Shown here piece after piece: positions 11,866-14,075 of a stretch of 14,075 bases of DNA. The stretch comes from an uncultured Clostridia bacterium (lineage in GTDB: Bacteria; Bacillota; Clostridia; Oscillospirales; Acutalibacteraceae). Within the stretch, counting starts at the first letter, position 1, and every line of letters starts with the position of its first letter. Position numbers and translations under genes: made by a program. The notes under the pieces are model-generated. The model was not told the origin of the DNA and made no database searches. It saw only the letters and a program-made list of their open reading frames with translations. The stretch lies in the NCBI GenBank assembly GCA_937880805.1, contig CALGRR010000108.1:1-14075 (forward strand), given 5' to 3'.

Positions 11866-13932
11866 ATGAAATATCCGACTCTTTTTTCTCCCATAAAAAT
11901 CGGAAGCATCGAAATAAAAAACAGAATATGTATGGCACCCATGCTTATGGACTTCGGTCAGTTTGACGGACGCACAACAGAGCAACTTATGGATTACTAC
12001 GAAGAAAGAGCCAAAGGCGGTACGGGTCTTATCATAACCGAAATCACAAGAGTCAACGATGTCACTGGCGGTGCGGCTTTTGCACAGCTCGGTATGAGTC
12101 ACGATTATCAGATTGAGGGTATGACGGAGTTTGCAAAACGCATCCATTCCCACGGCTCAAAGCTTTTTGTTCAGCTTCATCATCCCGGCAGACAGAATAT
12201 GGGTCTGCTTATCGGAACTCTTCCGCTGAGTATTGCGTGCGATAAAGCGATGCCGTTTTTCAAAGATATGCTCTATAAGGTTGTGCCTGCAGGTAAACTC
12301 CTTATGAAGCATCACATTGTTCCGAGAGTTGTTGCACCCTCAAAATGCGAAAACAGTTATTTCTCCGACGGCAACAACAGAGCACTCACCAAAAAAGAAA
12401 TCAAGAACCTTATAAATGACTTTATCGATGCTGCAGTTAGAGTCAAAAAATCGGGTTGTGACGGCGTTCAGCTTCACGCATCTCACGGATACCTGCTTCA
12501 GCAGTTTTTATCGCCCAACACCAACAAACGTACCGATGCATACGGCGGCAGTCTCGAAAACCGAATGAGATTTATTCTTGAAATCATTGCAGGTATCAGA
12601 GAAAAATGCGGCGCTGATTTCCCGATTATTGTCCGTCTCACAGTTGACGAATGCTACTCGATGATTGGCAAAAAAGATAAGGGATACGACCTCAATGAAG
12701 GCGTTGAAATAGCAAAAAGGCTTGAAAAAGCAGGTGTTGACGCTATTGACGTTTCCTCTGCGTCTTATGACACCTTTAATTATTGGCTTGAGCCGACATC
12801 GTTCGAATGCGGCTGGAGAAAATATATGGCTCAGGCGGTAAAGAATGCCGTCAGCATTCCAGTTATTGCGGCAAATCTTATCAGAAGTCCCGAGCAGGCG
12901 GAAAGCCAACTCAATGAGGGTGTTCAGGATATTATTTCGCTGGGCAGACCACATATTGCCGACCCCTATTGGGCAAAGAAAGCGGAAAGCGGACACGCAG
13001 AGGATATCAAGCGTTGTATCTGCTGCCTTTACTGCATCGAGAGTATGCAGAATAATGCCTACATAGGCGACCACGGCTATTGCGCAGTCAATCCCTTTGT
13101 GGGAAGCGAAAAATATGAGCTGAAAAATGACGGAAACGGCAGGAAGATTCTTGTTGTCGGTTCTGGTCCCGCAGGACTCACCGCCGCAGAGCTTCTTGCA
13201 AAAAGAGGTTTTGCCGTTACCGTTGCGGAAAAGAGCGATAAGCTCGGCGGTCAGGTTGATCTCGCAGTAAAACCGCCTCATAAAGATAAGCTTTTGTGGT
13301 GTATAGAAGATTTGCATACAAGCTGTCAGAAACTCGGCGTTGAGTTTCTGATGAATACGGAAGTTACCAAAGTATTTGTTGAAAACGCAAAGCCTTTCGC
13401 CGTTATCTGTGCAACGGGTGCATATGCTTCAAGACCGAAATTTATTGACGGCTATGACCGTGAAAATGTTTATACAACAACCGATATTCTCGATGGAAGC
13501 GTTGTGCTTGAAAACAAAAAAGTTGCCGTTATCGGCAGTGGTATGACGGGACTTGAAACCGCAGAATTGCTCACCGAAACCGGCAACAAAGTGACCGTTG
13601 TTGAAATGGCTGACGAAATCGCGCCCGGCATATGGCATCAGCACATAAACGATATAATGCCCCGACTTAAAAATAAGAAAACCGAATTTCTCACCTCAAA
13701 AAAACTCACCGCAATCAAGGGAAAATCAATTGTTATTGAGGATAAAAAGGGAAATAAATCGGAAGTTGCAACAGACTATGTCGTTCTTTCTCTCGGTGCA
13801 AAGAGTGAGAATGCTCTTTATAACGAGCTTAATAATGCAGGAATAAATACATACCTCATCGGTGACGCCGAAAAAGTCGGCAGAATCGCCGATGCAACGA
13901 GAAGCGCATTTGAATGCGTGAAGAAGATTTAA
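11866..13932 (+). CDS. OYE/FadH-type NADH:flavin oxidoreductase with Fe-S cluster
   Basis: 688 residues, the size of 2,4-dienoyl-CoA reductase and BaiCD/BaiH-like flavoenzymes. The FMN barrel (about 5-375) has FSPIKIGSIEIKNRICMAPM (7-26 region), QLHHPGRQ (103-110), H204 and H207 in LHASHGYLLQQFLSP, and YGGSLENR. A cysteine cluster, C384-x2-C387-x2-C390-x15-C406, should bind a 4Fe-4S cluster; the C-x2-C-x2-C spacing is more like trimethylamine dehydrogenase than FadH. A FAD motif GSGPAG (432-437) and an NAD(P) motif GSGMTG (557-562) follow. Residues about 113-153 between HPGRQ and VAPS form an extra amphipathic segment. ATG 11866 follows AAAGGA. Likely a cytosolic reductase of enoyl or enone double bonds; substrate unknown. 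Confidence 0.9.
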   Translation: MKYPTLFSPIKIGSIEIKNRICMAPMLMDFGQFDGRTTEQLMDYYEERAKGGTGLIITEITRVNDVTGGAAFAQLGMSHDYQIEGMTEFAKRIHSHGSKLFVQLHHPGRQNMGLLIGTLPLSIACDKAMPFFKDMLYKVVPAGKLLMKHHIVPRVVAPSKCENSYFSDGNNRALTKKEIKNLINDFIDAAVRVKKSGCDGVQLHASHGYLLQQFLSPNTNKRTDAYGGSLENRMRFILEIIAGIREKCGADFPIIVRLTVDECYSMIGKKDKGYDLNEGVEIAKRLEKAGVDAIDVSSASYDTFNYWLEPTSFECGWRKYMAQAVKNAVSIPVIAANLIRSPEQAESQLNEGVQDIISLGRPHIADPYWAKKAESGHAEDIKRCICCLYCIESMQNNAYIGDHGYCAVNPFVGSEKYELKNDGNGRKILVVGSGPAGLTAAELLAKRGFAVTVAEKSDKLGGQVDLAVKPPHKDKLLWCIEDLHTSCQKLGVEFLMNTEVTKVFVENAKPFAVICATGAYASRPKFIDGYDRENVYTTTDILDGSVVLENKKVAVIGSGMTGLETAELLTETGNKVTVVEMADEIAPGIWHQHINDIMPRLKNKKTEFLTSKKLTAIKGKSIVIEDKKGNKSEVATDYVVLSLGAKSENALYNELNNAGINTYLIGDAEKVGRIADATRSAFECVKKI

Positions 13933-13942
13933 TTACATATAC

Positions 13943-14022
13943 AAGAAAAAGACTGCACAGGGTCATCCCATGCAGTCTTTGCTATTTATGTGTTAAATCC
14001 CTGAAACCGTTGATATGTAAGG
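13943..14022 (-). repeat. 80-bp dispersed repeat, copy B, serving as terminator
   Basis: Gapless partner of 10576-10655. The hairpin arms are about 13948-13960 and 13967-13979. On the - strand the stem is followed by a T-run (TTTTTCTTG), a good terminator for the abrB-like fragment; on the + strand it may also stop the reductase transcript, but with a poor T-run. The block 14000-14022 is identical to the matching block of copy A. Confidence 0.8.
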
Positions 14023-14075
14023 ATTTCCTTGGGGATAACGACTCTTCCGAGGTCGTCAATTCTTCTGACAATACC
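13986..14075 (-). pseudogene. Truncated AbrB/SpoVT-type transcription regulator (partial)
   Basis: Enters from the right edge. The first 18 visible residues, GIVRRIDDLGRVVIPKEI, are the canonical start of an AbrB-family swapped-hairpin DNA-binding domain. The expected continuation (RRTL...EGDPLEI type) is replaced by a short tail, LTYQRFQGFNT, and a stop at 13988-13986. The switch point coincides with the start of the 80-bp repeat, so the gene was cut by insertion of, or recombination with, that repeat. The start codon is outside the window. Confidence 0.75.

Noticed and set aside
12508..13317. 269-codon - strand frame opposite the flavin reductase
   Set aside because: Lies wholly antisense to the Fe-S and FAD-binding parts of the reductase. 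Long frames of this kind are expected from codon bias.

Overview
The window looks like chromosomal DNA from a low-to-moderate GC, gut-type Clostridia (Ruminococcaceae/Oscillospiraceae-like). Supporting signs are strong AAGGAGGTGA-type ribosome binding sites, frequent GTG starts, rho-independent terminators, a KtrAB potassium channel, a KdpDE-like two-component system and a DUF6061-like small protein. This taxonomic call is inference from gene style. No rRNA, tRNA, CRISPR array or intact insertion sequence was seen.

Region 1 (1-5554, + strand). After the 3' end of an unidentified Lys/Arg-rich protein and its terminator comes a compact potassium operon: ktrB (channel subunit), ktrA (RCK gating subunit), a 93-residue single-pass membrane protein, a short KdpD-type sensor kinase and a KdpE-type response regulator. 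A strong hairpin ends it. No kdpFABC genes are present, so the KdpDE pair is linked to Ktr instead of the Kdp ATPase. The kinase lacks the classical N-terminal KdpD domain. It begins with a universal-stress-protein domain carrying a near-exact match to the SxS-x20-FTAxY signature reported for c-di-AMP binding in Staphylococcus KdpD. The layout suggests a self-contained K+ sensing and uptake module.

Region 2 (5489-10449, - strand). Read in transcription order, this holds a promoter (TTGCAA-17-TATAAT), a small DUF3784-like membrane protein, a VOC/glyoxalase-fold protein, an MFS sugar-type transporter, a cytoplasmic GH106-like glycoside hydrolase, a truncated Xre-type HTH gene with its own promoter and dyad operator, and a DUF6061-like protein. 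The DUF6061-like frame runs through the terminator hairpin shared with kdpE. The transporter and hydrolase are 19 nt apart and probably import and cleave a small glycoside. Related AT-rich palindromes lie upstream of the transporter and downstream of the hydrolase.

Region 3 (10450-10961). A gene-poor stretch of about 500 bp holds an array of four inverted or direct half-sites, copy A of an 80-bp repeat, a 38-codon gene remnant and the terminator of the next gene.

Region 4 (10962-14075). A short-chain dehydrogenase (-) and a long Old-Yellow-Enzyme/FadH-type flavin, Fe-S reductase (+) are divergent across 118 bp with two good promoters. A GAACAAA-N10-TTTGTTC dyad covers the reductase -10 box. 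The pair suggests reduction or oxidation of an unsaturated hydrophobic ketone, enoate or steroid-like substrate, but the substrate is not visible in the sequence. The window ends in copy B of the 80-bp repeat, which caps an AbrB/SpoVT-type gene truncated early in its coding sequence.
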